Of a stretch of DNA of 64,000 bases, positions 56,937 to 64,000 are shown piece after piece. The position numbers were made by a program, and so were the translations under genes. The notes under the pieces are model-generated. The model was not told the origin of the DNA. It saw only the letters and a list, made by a program, of their open reading frames with translations, and made no database searches. The stretch is from DASPWW01 sp963756745 (lineage in GTDB: Bacteria > Actinomycetota > Thermoleophilia > Solirubrobacterales > 70-9): contig CAVWOU010000006.1 of NCBI GenBank assembly GCA_963756745.1, forward strand, positions 248,001 through 312,000, written 5' to 3'. Each line of letters opens with the position of its first letter. Position 1 is the stretch's first letter.

Positions 56937-58118
56937 ATGACCCGGCCGCTGCGCGTGCTGGTCGCCGCGTTCGGAGACGCCGGGCACGCGTTCCCGGCGA
57001 TCGCGCTCGCGCGGGGGCTCGTAGGGCGGGGGCACGAGGTAGTGGTCGAGACGTGGGAGCGGTGGCGCGAGCCGGTGGAGGAGGCCGGGCTGGGGTTCAC
57101 GGGGGCCGAGGAGTACAAGGTGTTCCCCCCTCCCCCGCCGGGCTCGGACGGCCCGACGGCCGCCGCGGCGGCGCGCTCGCTGCTGCCTTTCTTCGACGAG
57201 ATGCGCCCCGATGTGGTGGTCAGCGACATCCTCACGCTGGCGCCGGCGTTGGCGGCCGAGGTCGCGGACGTGCCGCGGGCGACGCTGATTCCGCACGTGT
57301 ATCCGGTGCACGGGGACGGGTTGCCGTTCTTCGGGTTCGGACTGCGGGCGGCGAGGACGGCGCTGGGACGCGCGGTTTGGCGGGCGGGAGGGCCAGTGCT
57401 CGAGGCGGGGTTGCGGCGCGGGCGGCGGGAGCTGAACGAGGAGCGGGCGGCGCTCGGCCTCGCGCCGCAGGAGCGGTTTCACGGAGGGATCAGCGAGGGG
57501 CTGGTTCTCGTGGCGACGTATCCGCAGCTCGAGTACCCGCGCCGGTGGCCGGCGCACGTGCACGTCACGGGGCCGATGTTCTTCGAGCTGCCGTACCAGG
57601 AGGTCGCGCTGCCGGACGGCGACAAGCCGCTCGTGCTGGTGGCGCCGAGCACGTCGCAGGACCCGGACGGGCGGCTGGTGCGGGTCGCGCTGGAGGCGCT
57701 GGCCGACGAGCCGGTTCGGGTGGTGGCGACGTGGAACCGCGAGGAAGGAGCGCCGGAAGTGGTCGCGCCCGACAACGCGGTCGTCGTCGACTGGCTCTCC
57801 TACTCGCAGGTAATGCCGCGCGCCGCCCTGGTCATCTGCCATGGAGGGCACGGGACGGTTGCGCGGGCGCTCGCGGAGGGCGTCCCTGTGCTCGTGTGCC
57901 CGGCGATCGGTGACATGGCGGAGACCGGAGCGCGGGTGGCGTGGGCCGGCGCTGGCCTGATGCTGCCGGGGCGGTTGGTCGGGCCGCGCACGCTCCGGCG
58001 CACTTCACGATTGCTGCTGCGCGACCGAAGCTTCGTTACCCGAGCCGCGGCGATCGCGCCGAACAGTCGCGACGGCGCTCTACAAGGCGCGGAGTCGGTC
58101 GAGCGCTTCGTAGTCTGA
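56937..58118 (+). CDS. UGT/MGT-type glycosyltransferase
   Basis: 393 residues from ATG 56937. GT-B fold: N-terminal VLVAAFGDAGHAFPAIALAR with the acceptor-binding His, C-terminal donor site VVVDWLSYSQVMPRAALVIC and HGGHGTVARALAEGVPVLVC. The HGGxGT signature is that of GT1 glycosyltransferases of macrolides, flavonoids or lipids. Donor unknown. Confidence 0.88.
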   Translation: MTRPLRVLVAAFGDAGHAFPAIALARGLVGRGHEVVVETWERWREPVEEAGLGFTGAEEYKVFPPPPPGSDGPTAAAAARSLLPFFDEMRPDVVVSDILTLAPALAAEVADVPRATLIPHVYPVHGDGLPFFGFGLRAARTALGRAVWRAGGPVLEAGLRRGRRELNEERAALGLAPQERFHGGISEGLVLVATYPQLEYPRRWPAHVHVTGPMFFELPYQEVALPDGDKPLVLVAPSTSQDPDGRLVRVALEALADEPVRVVATWNREEGAPEVVAPDNAVVVDWLSYSQVMPRAALVICHGGHGTVARALAEGVPVLVCPAIGDMAETGARVAWAGAGLMLPGRLVGPRTLRRTSRLLLRDRSFVTRAAAIAPNSRDGALQGAESVERFVV

Positions 58119-58174
58119 TCGCTCCTAGAATTCGCAAAGCGCTCCGGTCAGAGCATTAGAACCTAGGCGCACGG

Positions 58175-58245
58175 TCCCCGGTGATGTAACGGCAACATGC
58201 TTGGCTGTTAACCAAGTCATGGCGGTTCGAATCCGCCCCGGGGAG
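58175..58245 (+). tRNA. tRNA-Asn (GTT)
   Basis: 71 bases: acceptor TCCCCGG/CCGGGGA, anticodon arm CTTGGCTGTTAACCAAG with GTT, T-arm GGCGGTTCGAATCCGCC and discriminator G. CCA is not encoded. The D-arm is short. Confidence 0.88.
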
Positions 58246-58291
58246 TCTCCGCCCCGTCTGACGAGGCTCCCTTGAGCCCCCAATAGAGGCT

Positions 58292-60088
58292 CTAACGTTC
58301 CTCTCGTCTCGCGTCGTTTCCCTGCGCCTCCCAGTGCTTGATCCGCTCGCCGAGCTCGGCGCGGCGGCGCTGGAGCTCGACCGGCGGGTCCCCCCCGCCC
58401 GCCTGCGCCGCGATCTGGTCGTCGATCACCGCCTGCTCGAGCCACAGGAAGTTCAGCTCCATCGCCTCGCGCGACGCCGGCTCGCGCCGTGACGCCATCA
58501 CGAGCTGGGTCACCACCGACACGAGCTCCTCGTCCTCGCGCGGCAACCCGGCCATGGGGTCGTCGAGGTGGTCGCGCGTCCACTCGAGCGCGCGCGCCAT
58601 CAGGGGCGAGGACAGGTGCGCGGGCGTCAACCGCGCGAGGTACTCCCTCCCATCCCCCGGCGCCGTGATGCACATCGCGATCAGCGCCCGCTCCCGCCGC
58701 TCCCGCGCGCTCAGCGGTCGCGCCGGCTCGGGCGCCTTCGCCGGCGCCGCCCGATCCTCGTCGGCCGGCGCCGCCGCCCGCCCTCCCCGGCCCTCGCGCT
58801 CAATCCGCCGGGTCACCAACCCCGCGTCGGTGTCGAGCCGGTCCGCAACCGTCCGCACCAGCTCCTGCCGGCTGACCGAGTCGGGGTCCATCGCCGCCAG
58901 CACCGGCGCCACCTCGTCGAGCGCGCGATCCCGTCCCGCCGCCGAGCTCGTGTCCGCGCGCCCGATCGCCGCCTCGACCTGAAACACGGGCAGATCGACG
59001 GCCCGTTCGATCAATTCACCCATCCGCTTCGACCCGCCGTCCGTAAGCAGGTCCGCCGGATCCTCGCCCTCCGGCATCGGCGCCACCCGCAGGCGCATCC
59101 GGCGGGCGCCGGCGACCCTCTGCGCCCGGATCATCGCGTCCTCCCCCGCCCGGTCCGCGTCCATCGCCAGCACCGCCTCCTCGGCGTGGCCCGACAGCAG
59201 CTTGAGCTGGTCCGGCGTGATCGCCGTCCCCATCACCGCCACCGACTCCTCCACTCCCTCCTGATGAAGCGCGAGCACGTCCGTGTACCCCTCGACCACC
59301 ACGGCTCGGTTCCGCCGCGCGATCGCCGCCCGCGCGCGATCGATCCCGAACAACGACGAGCTCTTCTTGAACACGCCCTCGGGCGAGTTGAGGTACTTCG
59401 GGCCCTTCGCTTCCTCTCCCATCGCCCGCGCCCCGAAACCGAGCACCCTCCCGCGCGGATCGCGCACGGGGAACGTGATCCGCGCCCGAAAGCGATCGTA
59501 GAACCCGCCCTGGCGCCCGCGCTGGACGAGCCCGGCGGCGTGCATCTCCTGCACCGAGTAACCCGCCCGCTGCCCGCGGGTCAGCACCTGGTCCCACGCG
59601 CTCGGAGCGAACCCGACCCCAAATCCACGCAGCGTCTCCTCGCTCAGCCCCCTCCGGGCCAGATACTCGCGCGCCTTCTGCGCCTTCGGCGCCTCCCACA
59701 GGAAGCTCACGTAGAAGCTCGAGGTGCGCTCGAGCAGCTCGCGCAGCCGCTCCCGCCGCCGCCGTGCTTCCTCGGCGCGGGGGTCCTCGCTCTCGCGCTC
59801 GACCTCCACCCCGTAGCGCTCCCCCAGCCGCTCGACGGCCTCCGGGAACGACAGCGCCTCCTTCTCCTCCAGGAACCGGAACACGTCGCCCCCCCGCTCG
59901 CATCCGAAGCAGTAGTAGAGCTTCTCCCCGGGGTCGACCGAGAACGACGGCGTGCGCTCCTCGTGAAACGGGCACAGGCCGACGAACCGCTCCCCCTGGC
60001 GCCGCAGGTCGGTGTGTGCGGAGACGATCTCGACCATGTCGGCCGCCGCCTTGACGCGTTCGACCGTCTCTGGTGAGAAGCGCGCTAT
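58292..60088 (-). CDS. dnaG: DNA primase DnaG
   Basis: About 598 residues. CHC2 zinc domain with Cys39-x2-His42 and Cys60-x2-Cys63 (LCPFHEERTP, YYCFGCERGG), then the Toprim catalytic core (VVVEGYTDVLALHQ, AVLAMDADRAGEDA) and a C-terminal DnaB-binding helical domain. The start is a problem: the conserved N-terminus ARFSPETVERVK is preceded in frame by ATA (60086-60088), with GGAGGAG about 10 bases upstream and the dgt stop overlapping it; no ATG, GTG or TTG is suitably placed. AUA initiation, or a G-to-A change in the assembly, would explain it. Confidence 0.92.
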   Translation of the reverse strand: MARFSPETVERVKAAADMVEIVSAHTDLRRQGERFVGLCPFHEERTPSFSVDPGEKLYYCFGCERGGDVFRFLEEKEALSFPEAVERLGERYGVEVERESEDPRAEEARRRRERLRELLERTSSFYVSFLWEAPKAQKAREYLARRGLSEETLRGFGVGFAPSAWDQVLTRGQRAGYSVQEMHAAGLVQRGRQGGFYDRFRARITFPVRDPRGRVLGFGARAMGEEAKGPKYLNSPEGVFKKSSSLFGIDRARAAIARRNRAVVVEGYTDVLALHQEGVEESVAVMGTAITPDQLKLLSGHAEEAVLAMDADRAGEDAMIRAQRVAGARRMRLRVAPMPEGEDPADLLTDGGSKRMGELIERAVDLPVFQVEAAIGRADTSSAAGRDRALDEVAPVLAAMDPDSVSRQELVRTVADRLDTDAGLVTRRIEREGRGGRAAAPADEDRAAPAKAPEPARPLSARERRERALIAMCITAPGDGREYLARLTPAHLSSPLMARALEWTRDHLDDPMAGLPREDEELVSVVTQLVMASRREPASREAMELNFLWLEQAVIDDQIAAQAGGGDPPVELQRRRAELGERIKHWEAQGNDARREER

Positions 60089-61119
60089 AGCTTCGACTCC
60101 TCCGGCAGCGCGATCCGCCGGAACATCGCGATGCAGTAGCGGTCCGTCATCCCAGCGAGGTAGTCCGTGACGCGCTGAACGAGGTCTGTTCCCGGCGTCC
60201 CCTCGGGGACCTCGCGGGGGTGCTCCATGTAGTGATCGAACAGTCCGCGCACGGTCCGCTTGACGCGCTCGTGCTCGCTTCGCGCCTCGGGACCCAGGTA
60301 CACGCGCTCGAACATGAAGTCGCGCAGGCGCTGCATCCCGCTCCCGATCTCCGGGCTCTGCGCGATGTCGCCGGCCGCGCGCGAGCTCGACACGATGTCG
60401 CAAACGAGGACGTCGATCCGCTGGGACCCCGTGTCGCCGAGGAGCTCGATCTCGGCCGCAGGCAGGTCGTCGGCGTCGATGATTCCCGCCCGCAGCGCGT
60501 CGTCGATGTCGTGGTTGATGTACGCGACCCGGTCGACGAGGCGCACAATCCGACCCTCGAGCGTCTCCGGCGCACCGGGGCCGGTGTGGTTGAGGATCCC
60601 GTCGCGCACGGCCTGGGTCAGGTTCAGGCCCTGGCCGTCGCGCTCGAGCGAGTCCACCATCCGCAGCGAGTGGCGGTTGTGGTGGAACCGGCGCCCGGCG
60701 CGCTCGCGCACCGCCTCATCGAGCACCTCCTCGCCGATGTGGCCGAACGGCGGATGCCCGAGGTCGTGCCCGAGCCCGATCGCCTCGGTCAGGTCCTCGT
60801 TCAACCCCAGCGCGCGAGCCACAGTGCGCGAGATCCCGCACGCCTCGAGGGTGTGCGTGAGCCGTGTCCGGTAGTGATCGCCCTCGGGGGCGATGAACAC
60901 CTGCGTCTTGTGCTTGAGCCGCCGGAACGCCTTCGAGTGCACGATCCGGTCGCGGTCGCGCTGGAACGGCGTCCGGACCGGGCTGTCCTCCTCGGGCTCT
61001 CGCCGGATCGCCGGATAGGAGGGCGTCGCGCGGTCCCACAGGTACTCGTCCTCCCACGCGCGGACCCGCTCCTCGAGGGTCGCGTCGGGCGCTCGCGGGT
61101 GATCGGTGGTCGCTTTCAC
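60085..61119 (-). CDS. dgt: Deoxyguanosinetriphosphate triphosphohydrolase-like protein
   Basis: 344 residues. HD-domain phosphohydrolase with RTPFQRDRDRIVHSKAFRRL, HTLEACGISRTVARALGLNE in order and the metal motif GLGHDLGHPPFGHIGEE, then NRHSLRMVDSLERDG. Converts dNTPs, classically dGTP, to the nucleoside and tripolyphosphate. Directly upstream of dnaG with overlapping stop and start, a common actinobacterial arrangement linking nucleotide control and priming. Confidence 0.93.
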   Translation of the reverse strand: MKATTDHPRAPDATLEERVRAWEDEYLWDRATPSYPAIRREPEEDSPVRTPFQRDRDRIVHSKAFRRLKHKTQVFIAPEGDHYRTRLTHTLEACGISRTVARALGLNEDLTEAIGLGHDLGHPPFGHIGEEVLDEAVRERAGRRFHHNRHSLRMVDSLERDGQGLNLTQAVRDGILNHTGPGAPETLEGRIVRLVDRVAYINHDIDDALRAGIIDADDLPAAEIELLGDTGSQRIDVLVCDIVSSSRAAGDIAQSPEIGSGMQRLRDFMFERVYLGPEARSEHERVKRTVRGLFDHYMEHPREVPEGTPGTDLVQRVTDYLAGMTDRYCIAMFRRIALPEESKL

Positions 61120-61201
61120 AGGCTCCTGCCTCTTCTGAGGCTAGGCGGTTCGATTCTAAGCACCGCCCTCCCGGCTACCGGGGAACTACTACGCTTGGCG
61201 C

Positions 61202-61966
61202 GTGCCGGAGACCGCCCTCGTAACAGGCGCCTCGTCGGGGATCGGGGAGGAGTTCGCCCGCCAGCTCTCGCGCCGCGGGCACGGGCTGATCCTCGTCGCC
61301 CGCCGCCGCGACCGGCTCGAGCGGCTCGCGGACGAGCTTGGCGGAACGGCGCACGTCATCGCCTGCGACCTCGCGACCGAGGCCGACTCGCTCTCGGCGC
61401 GCGTCGCCGAGCTCGGTCTCGACGTCGATCTGCTCGTCAACAACGCCGGGTTCGGCACCTACGGCCGGTTCGTCGAGCTCGACGCGCGGCGCGAGGCGGA
61501 GGAGGTGCGCGTCAACTGCGAGGCCGTCGTCACGCTCACACATGCGTTTCTCCCGGCGATGGTGGAGCGACGGCGCGGCGGCGTCATCGTCGTCGCCTCG
61601 ACCGCGGGGATGCAGCCGATCCCCTACGAGGCCACCTACAGCGCCAGCAAGGCGTTCGCGCTCAACTTCACGCTGGCGCTCAGCGAGGAGTTGCGCGGGA
61701 GCGGCGTCCGCGTGCTGGCCGTCAACCCCGGCCCCGTCGCGACCGAATGGCAGGAGATCGCCGGGCACGACGACACCGGCATGGTCCCCGGCGAGATCCC
61801 CGCGGATCAAGTCGTCAGCGAGTCCCTCGAGGCATACGACGCCGGACGCCGCTCGGTGATCCCCGGGCGAACGATCCGCTGGTTCATACGCGCGACGAGC
61901 CCAAGCCCCCGCCCCGTCCAGCTACGCGTCACCGAGCGCATCTTCCGTCGCGGGCTGCGCCGCTAG
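61202..61966 (+). CDS. Short-chain dehydrogenase/reductase
   Basis: 254 residues from GTG 61202. TGASSGIGEE cofactor loop, LLVNNAGFGTYG, catalytic Ser in ASTAGM and YSASKAF. The C-terminal IRWFIRATSPSPRPVQLRVT is typical of the membrane-associated SDR subgroup that acts on lipids. Convergent with recO across a shared hairpin. Confidence 0.9.
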   Translation: MPETALVTGASSGIGEEFARQLSRRGHGLILVARRRDRLERLADELGGTAHVIACDLATEADSLSARVAELGLDVDLLVNNAGFGTYGRFVELDARREAEEVRVNCEAVVTLTHAFLPAMVERRRGGVIVVASTAGMQPIPYEATYSASKAFALNFTLALSEELRGSGVRVLAVNPGPVATEWQEIAGHDDTGMVPGEIPADQVVSESLEAYDAGRRSVIPGRTIRWFIRATSPSPRPVQLRVTERIFRRGLRR

Positions 61967-61997
61967 CGCCCCGTCCGACGGTGGACGGGGCGCTAGC
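61962..61997. terminator. Bidirectional terminator, perfect 15-bp stem
   Basis: GCTAGCGCCCCGTCC (61962-61976) and GGACGGGGCGCTAGC (61983-61997) pair perfectly around six bases. It lies between the convergent SDR and recO genes and includes the SDR stop codon in its left arm. Confidence 0.8.
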
Positions 61998-62711
61998 TCA
62001 CGCCGCCGCGCGCAGCCGCACGTGCGCGTGGTACTCGAGCGTCTCCGAGATCGCGCGGTCGACCTGGCGCAGCGGCCCCGCCTCCGCGGGCGGGGTGGCT
62101 GCGAGCGGCGAGCCCAGCGCCTCGACCATGAACCGGTGCGCGTCCGCCGACAGCTCGAACCCGCCGGCCTCGCACGCGCCGCACACCATCCCCCCGGCCG
62201 CGCCTGAGAACCCGACCAGGCCGTCGACCTCGCCGCACCGCGCGCACGAGGTGAGCTCGGGGGCGAACCCGGCGGCGAGCGTCAGCTTGAGCCGGAACGC
62301 AAGCGCCGTGGGTAGCCCGGTTGCCGATCCCTCGTCGAGCAGCGCCAGGTAGCGGCACAGCAGGTTGTACGCGGCGGGATTCGCCTCGACCGAGTCGAGC
62401 AGGCGCAGCACCGCGTCGCACGCCCTCCCCCCGGCGTCGAGCGCCGCGGCGCTTTGGCGCAGTCGCGGGTGGCCCTCGACGGTCGCCGCGGCGGTCACCG
62501 TCGCCAACTCGCCGCGACCCTCGTGGAGGACGAGGTCGAGGCGGAAGAACGGCTCCAATCGCCCCCCGAACCGCGACCGCGGCCGGCGCGCCCCCTTCGC
62601 GATCGCGCCGATCCGGCCCCGCGTCGAGCTGTACAGGTGCAGGATGCGATCGGCCTCGCCGAAGCGAATGCTCCGCAGCACGATGGCCTCCGTCTTGAAG
62701 GTTCCGGGCAC
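61998..62711 (-). CDS. recO: DNA repair protein RecO
   Basis: 237 residues from GTG 62711. N-terminal OB fold (FKTEAIVLRSIRFGEADRIL, RGRIGAIAKGARRPRSRFGG), central helical bundle, and a zinc finger of four Cys in TSCARCGEVDGL and MVCGACEAGGF. RecO loads RecA with RecR and anneals single strands. Confidence 0.93.
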   Translation of the reverse strand: MPGTFKTEAIVLRSIRFGEADRILHLYSSTRGRIGAIAKGARRPRSRFGGRLEPFFRLDLVLHEGRGELATVTAAATVEGHPRLRQSAAALDAGGRACDAVLRLLDSVEANPAAYNLLCRYLALLDEGSATGLPTALAFRLKLTLAAGFAPELTSCARCGEVDGLVGFSGAAGGMVCGACEAGGFELSADAHRFMVEALGSPLAATPPAEAGPLRQVDRAISETLEYHAHVRLRAAA

Positions 62712-62751
62712 AGCCCATGCACGTTGCAATACCCCTCGGACGGAACGTCGC

Positions 62752-63694
62752 TCAGCCGGAAGATGGGACAACCGCGTCGCGAATCGCCGCCGCGGTGATG
62801 GTCGCGGCGATCGTGCCGACCGCGATCGACGTGAAGCGCTCCGTCCTTCGCGCCGGCGTCCCCCGAGGCGAGGCAGAAGGCGACGTCGCCGTCGGCATCC
62901 GAGAACACCGGGTCGACCGCCCGGGCGACGCCGCCGCTCGCCATCCGCGCGACGCGCGAGCACGCGGGCTTGTCGAGCGCCGCGTCCGTCATCACGCAGA
63001 CGAGCGTCGTGTTCCGCTCCTCGACCTGGGTCCAGTCCGGCATCTCGTCCATCGCCGCGAGCAGCTCAGCCGTCGAGCGCACCTCGCCGTCCTCGGCGCG
63101 CGGCCCCGCGAGCTGGCCACCCTCGCCGAGCACGTCCCCGAACGCGTTGACCACCGCGAGCGCCGCGACGGTCTCGCCGCGACCGCTGCGCGCGGCGGCG
63201 TAGCCGACGCCGGTCGGGGTCGAGCGCTCGCGACCCAGGATCTTCCCCACCGCCGCGCCGGACCCGGCGCCGACCCTCCCGCGCTCCGGCACCCCGCCCT
63301 CCGCCGCCTCGCAGGCGGCGTAGCCGGCGTCGGGCCCGGGCCGCGCGCCGGGGTCGCCCTCGACGAGGTCGTAGATCACCGCCGCGGGGACGATCGGCAC
63401 GAGACCTCCCGCGGTTCGGTAACCGCGTCCGCGCTCCTCGAGCCATCGCACGGCGCCGTCGGCGGCCGCGAGGCCGAATGCGCTCCCGCCGGCGAGCACG
63501 ACCGCCGTGACCTCGCTGGTTCCCGCGAGCGCGCCGATCACGTCGGTCTCCCGCGTTCCAGGCCCACCACCTCGAACGTCCACGCCCCCTCGCGTGCCGG
63601 GCGGTGCCAGCACCGCGGTACAGCCTGTCGCGCCGGGCGAGTCCGTCCAGTGCCCGACCTCGAACCCGTCCGGGAGCGGCAGCGGCGCGCTCAT
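62752..63694 (-). pseudogene. P1 (DmpA/BapA-like) peptidase, frameshifted near the C-terminus
   Basis: Ntn-hydrolase of about 310 residues that self-cleaves before a nucleophile. Visible: GHWTDSPGATGCTAVLAPPG, TAVVLAGGSAFGLAAADGAV and the processing site region ERNTTLVCVMTD, where Thr is the likely nucleophile. After CLASGDAG (about 62860) the native end (ERFTSIAVGTIAATITAAAI, then VVPSSG, stop 62752) is in another frame. ATG 63694 overlaps the mutM stop. Probably hydrolyses N-terminal residues of peptides or amides. Confidence 0.8.
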
Positions 63695-64000
63695 CGATGC
63701 GCGGTCGGGGCTGCGGTGCTTCGCCGCGCCCTGCGACGCCTCCGGCGGCGCAGCCGCTGCTGGCATCCGGGGCAGAAGTAGGTCGACCGCCCGCCGAGGA
63801 CGATCCGCCTGACCTCGGTTCCGCATCGCGGGCACGGCTGCCCCTCGCGGTTGTGGACCAGGAACTCGTCCTGCATCGTCCCCTCCGCGCCCAGGGCGTC
63901 GCGATAGTCGTCGATCGACGCGCCGCCGTTGTCGAGCCCGGCTTCGAGCGCGCCGACGATCCCCTCGCGCAGCCGCTCGCAGTGCTCGAGCCGCATCGAG
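63691..64000 (-). CDS. mutM: Formamidopyrimidine-DNA glycosylase, C-terminal end (partial)
   Basis: The gene runs off the right edge of the window. Visible are the last hundred or so residues: MRLEHCERLREGIVGALEAG (helix of the H2TH region), NGGASIDDYRDALGAEGTMQ and the zinc finger CPRCGTEVRRIVLGGRSTYF with CPGC, where the Arg of GGRSTYFCP contacts the lesion strand. It removes oxidised purines such as 8-oxoguanine. Confidence 0.9.
   Translation of the reverse strand, partial: SMRLEHCERLREGIVGALEAGLDNGGASIDDYRDALGAEGTMQDEFLVHNREGQPCPRCGTEVRRIVLGGRSTYFCPGCQQRLRRRRRRRARRSTAAPTAHR

Overview
The window is high-GC actinobacterial DNA. The likely source is the class Thermoleophilia (Solirubrobacterales/Gaiellales type). 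This is inferred from the many NTF2/SnoaL-like paralogues starting MSQENVE or MSRENVE and from several secreted and cytosolic hypothetical families I associate with that lineage. No rRNA or marker gene settles the species.

Layout. 0-10 kb is mostly core: an aldehyde dehydrogenase end and a frameshifted SDR gene, a frameshifted glutamine amidotransferase gene, ruvC-ruvA-ruvB with 4-base overlaps, a secreted P-domain protein, yebC, then pdxS-pdxT-M29 aminopeptidase and an RpiR-type regulator. Two copies of a structured intergenic repeat sit just after gene ends. 10-27 kb is mixed: secreted proteins, a phage terminase remnant, MFS transporter, PepSY protein, metallo-beta-lactamase-fold hydrolase, LigD, a fold-type II PLP lyase, lipase, isochorismatase-like hydrolase, an M4 protease with its emfourin inhibitor, and an HTTM membrane pair.

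23-47 kb is the unusual region. About 23 SnoaL/NTF2-like genes or gene remnants, nearly all on the minus strand, stand head to tail. Each normally ends in a near-identical C-terminal tag (ALEAAGLxE), then TAG, three bases, and ATG-TCG of the next copy. The roughly 55-base junction is far better conserved at DNA level than the gene bodies. It carries the next gene's Shine-Dalgarno in the last codons of the previous one. Unrelated genes (GNAT, VOC, molbindin, ABM-like, allene-oxide-cyclase-like lipoproteins, SRPBCC, a beta-propeller protein, small membrane proteins) lie between junction copies, several with their stop codon directly against the tag. The first gene of each sub-array carries a conserved GATACT box nine bases before ATG, suggesting near-leaderless promoters. 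Orphan junction pieces occur at 12.5, 21.0, 37.9, 41.6, 42.2, 46.7 and 47.3 kb. A serine recombinase gene lies about 2 kb beyond the last one.

47-54 kb is decayed accessory DNA (broken beta-helix, secreted and HNH genes, HTH fragment). 54-64 kb returns to core: tRNA-Met, a thioredoxin-like lipoprotein, SDRs, a glycosyltransferase, tRNA-Asn, dnaG-dgt, recO, a P1 peptidase and the end of mutM.

Many accessory genes and a few ordinary ones carry single frameshifts. Either indel errors in the assembly or real decay could explain them, and the sequence alone cannot separate the two.
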